Assembly: GCA_008086245.1 (NCBI GenBank)
Contig: VSIX01000088.1
Coordinates: 1 to 15,466, forward strand
Source: Candidatus Mcinerneyibacterium aminivorans
Lineage (GTDB): Bacteria; Macinerneyibacteriota; Macinerneyibacteria; Macinerneyibacteriales; Macinerneyibacteriaceae
Reading direction: 5' to 3'
Length of the DNA stretch: 15,466 bases
Numbering within the stretch: the stretch's first letter is position 1; every line of letters begins with the position of its first letter. This document shows positions 13,651-15,466 of this stretch, piece by piece. A program made the translations under genes and the position numbers. The notes under the pieces were generated by a model. The model made no database searches and was not told where the DNA came from. It saw nothing but the letters and a program-made list of their open reading frames with translations.

Positions 13651-15141
13651 TTTGTTATCTAAATCAAAACCTAACTCTTCCAAAAAACCTTTCATCTCCC
13701 TCTCAACATCTTCTCTCTTTTCTTCAATCTCATTCAATTCATCAATAACTTCCTGAACATCAATTTCCTCTTCTGGTTCTGTTGTATCTACATATCTGGG
13801 AACATTCAAATTAAAGTCATTTCTTTCTATCTCTTCCATATCCACAACCCTGCTGTATTTTTCATTATCCTCAAAATTATTATATGTATTTACAATTTTT
13901 TCTATATCCTGTTTTCTCAATTTATTTTGATTGCTTAGCTCCTCATAATCCTCTTCTCCGTAGATAAAAATTACTTTATTTTTTCTATCTTCGGGTTTGT
14001 TTTTATTCAATATCAAAATACAGCCCGGGGATGAAGTATTATAAAAAAGATTTGGCGGTAATGCTATAACGGCCTCAATTAAATCATTCTGTAAAACTTT
14101 TTTTCTTATTTTCCCCTCAGAACGGCTTCTAAATAAAACACCGTTATCCAGAACTACTCCAACTTTCCCATCTCTATTTGTACTTGCCAGCATGTGCTGG
14201 ATCCATGCCCAGTCTGCAGAATTCCCCGGAGGATATCCGTAATGAAATCTATCATAAGCCATTTCTTTAAAATCTGCCTTGTTCCAGTTTTTCTGGTTCC
14301 ACATGGGATTTGCAATAACTATGTCATATTTTTTAAGTTCGCCGCCTTCGGTAAATTTAGGATTTTCCATTGTATCGCCTTTTACTATTTTAGCATCGTA
14401 TAATCTATGAAGAAGCATATTCATTTTACAAATAGCCCAGGTATTTAGATTAATCTCCTGCCCAGTTAGAGTAAGATTCGAAGGATTTTGATTTTTTTCA
14501 ATTAAATGTTCAGCTGAATATACAAGCATACCACCCGAACCACAGCACGGGTCATGTATTCTCATTTTTGGTTTTGGATCGAGTACTTCAACAAGTAATT
14601 TTACAACATTTTGCGGGGTATAAAACTCTCCACCTTTTTTACCGGCATCATCGGCAAATTTATTTATAAGATATTCATATGCTCTGCCAAGAATATCCGG
14701 ATCCTCTAAATCTTTATTTTTAAGACTGTATTTAGAGAAATGCTGAATTAATTTCTCAAGTGTTGAATCCGGCAATCTTTCCTTATTATTAAAATCAATT
14801 GGAGTTAAAACACCTTCCAGAAGTTTTGGGTTTTCCTGCTCAAGCTCTTCAAATGCTTTATTTATAGCAGCACCTATATCTTTTGTAGTGTTTTTTATAT
14901 TATCCCATCTTGCCTTATCAGGTACAAGAAATTTATGAAAATCCTCATCATACATTAAAGCTTCCCCATGCTCCTCTTTTATTCTGTTACACTCTTCTTC
15001 AAAAACATCACTGATTCTTTTTAGAAAAAGCATTCCAAAAATATAATTCTTATAATCACCGGAATCAATTCTACCCCTCAAAATATTAGCCGATTCCCAA
15101 AGCCAAGATTCAAGCTTATCAAGTGTTAATTTATCCTGCAT
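13648..15141 (-). CDS. hsdM: Type I restriction-modification system methyltransferase subunit
   Basis: The 497-residue N6-adenine methylase subunit forms the modification core with HsdS and also joins HsdR for cleavage. Visible are the N-terminal helical domain (LESWLWESANILRGR), GEFYTP (171-176, motif X), the SAM-binding motif DPCCGSGGM (197-205, motif I), GQEI (227-230) and the catalytic motif ANPMW (277-281). The last replaces the usual NPPF/NPPY; the NPMW form occurs in a recognised HsdM branch and should still be active. The start at 15141 has an AAAGGAG site. It is the first gene of the operon, about 110 bases below a good promoter. Full length, no frameshift. Confidence 0.97.
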   Translation of the reverse strand: MQDKLTLDKLESWLWESANILRGRIDSGDYKNYIFGMLFLKRISDVFEEECNRIKEEHGEALMYDEDFHKFLVPDKARWDNIKNTTKDIGAAINKAFEELEQENPKLLEGVLTPIDFNNKERLPDSTLEKLIQHFSKYSLKNKDLEDPDILGRAYEYLINKFADDAGKKGGEFYTPQNVVKLLVEVLDPKPKMRIHDPCCGSGGMLVYSAEHLIEKNQNPSNLTLTGQEINLNTWAICKMNMLLHRLYDAKIVKGDTMENPKFTEGGELKKYDIVIANPMWNQKNWNKADFKEMAYDRFHYGYPPGNSADWAWIQHMLASTNRDGKVGVVLDNGVLFRSRSEGKIRKKVLQNDLIEAVIALPPNLFYNTSSPGCILILNKNKPEDRKNKVIFIYGEEDYEELSNQNKLRKQDIEKIVNTYNNFEDNEKYSRVVDMEEIERNDFNLNVPRYVDTTEPEEEIDVQEVIDELNEIEEKREDVEREMKGFLEELGFDLDNK

Positions 15142-15466
15142 TTAAATTGTCTCCTTTCTATATGTAAAAATTAAATTTAGAATCAAATATTTGAATAACA
15201 ATACTGCCCACCACCAACCAACCATTTATATTTTCGATATTAAACTACTTAAATAATTATACCAATTGATGCTTTTAGAGTAAAGGAAAATTAATTCGTT
15301 GAGTGACGGAAGTATACATAAAAAAGACTTCTAGTAATGAGTAACGGATGTTATTTCATAGAAGAAATACCAGGTAATGAGACTTTTAAAAATCATTAGC
15401 ATGATTTTATAGTGAATAGTAAAAAGTAAATAGTAAATAGCTTAAATGTTAAACCTTCAAATAAAA
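15142..15466. other. Upstream region of the type I RM operon
   Basis: A 325-base gene-free stretch. It holds the hsdM leader (about 108 bases), the promoter at 15256-15284, a stretch without recognisable features (15285-15409), and short-repeat units (GTGAATAGTAAAAAGTAAAT) near 15411-15440. No gene or rRNA/tRNA signal is seen. Confidence 0.65.
15256..15284 (-). promoter_or_regulatory. Sigma-70-type promoter for the hsdMS...R operon
   Basis: On the minus strand TTTACT (15279-15284), a 17-base spacer and a perfect TATAAT (15256-15261). Transcription would begin near 15249. No other comparable promoter is apparent before hsdR, so all the RM genes may depend on this one. Confidence 0.7.

Overview
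The window is very AT-rich, Gram-positive-like DNA. Ribosome binding sites are strong (AGGAG, AAGGGG), TTG and ATG starts are both used, and nearly everything reads on the minus strand. The genes and the short GTGAATAGTGAAA-type spacer repeats suggest an anaerobic Firmicute, perhaps a Halanaerobium relative. That placement is a guess from memory. The whole window is an accessory (defence) region.

Right part (about 4.86-15.3 kb, minus strand): a complete type I restriction-modification locus behind a good sigma-70-type promoter. The order is hsdM, hsdS, a four-helix-bundle (IVP-like) protein, a DUF5677-like protein, hsdR, and a YgjP/DUF45 metallopeptidase. Two further genes follow in the same direction: a long coiled-coil protein with two membrane helices and a PD-(D/E)XK nuclease-like protein. 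A family of short AT-rich repeats fills the gaps of this locus and even supplies the last codons of hsdM and hsdS.

Middle part (1.6-4.5 kb, minus strand): a tightly overlapping ABC three-component (ABC-3C) operon. It encodes a DUF2326-type ABC ATPase with a coiled coil, a middle component (MC6-like) and a C-terminal-domain-type protein. Ahead of them is a 59-residue single-membrane-helix protein that belongs to the same overlapping operon. The small protein and the third component share an N-N-x-S-(A)-G-R-D motif, so the small protein is the best candidate for a membrane-acting effector.

Left part (0-1.5 kb, minus strand): a gene with a HEPN-like RNxxxH motif, a GC-rich structured segment, and the N-terminus of a REP-associated (IS200-like) tyrosine transposase running off the window edge.

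The most unusual feature is how the left two gene sets are packaged. Each is bounded by its own pair of 17-20 bp inverted ends, which match within a cassette but differ between cassettes, and which contain integron-like cores (GTTAGGC/GTCTAAC; GTTATAT/GTATAAC). Just outside the upstream end of each lies a copy of a 261-297 bp direct repeat. That repeat carries the last 43 codons of a tyrosine recombinase (including the HKNSR...VY box) followed by the same AATATGGGAG att-like junction. The reading is an inverted-integron-like or tyrosine-recombinase cassette island whose recombinase is decayed, carrying a HEPN gene in one cassette and a whole ABC-3C operon in the other.
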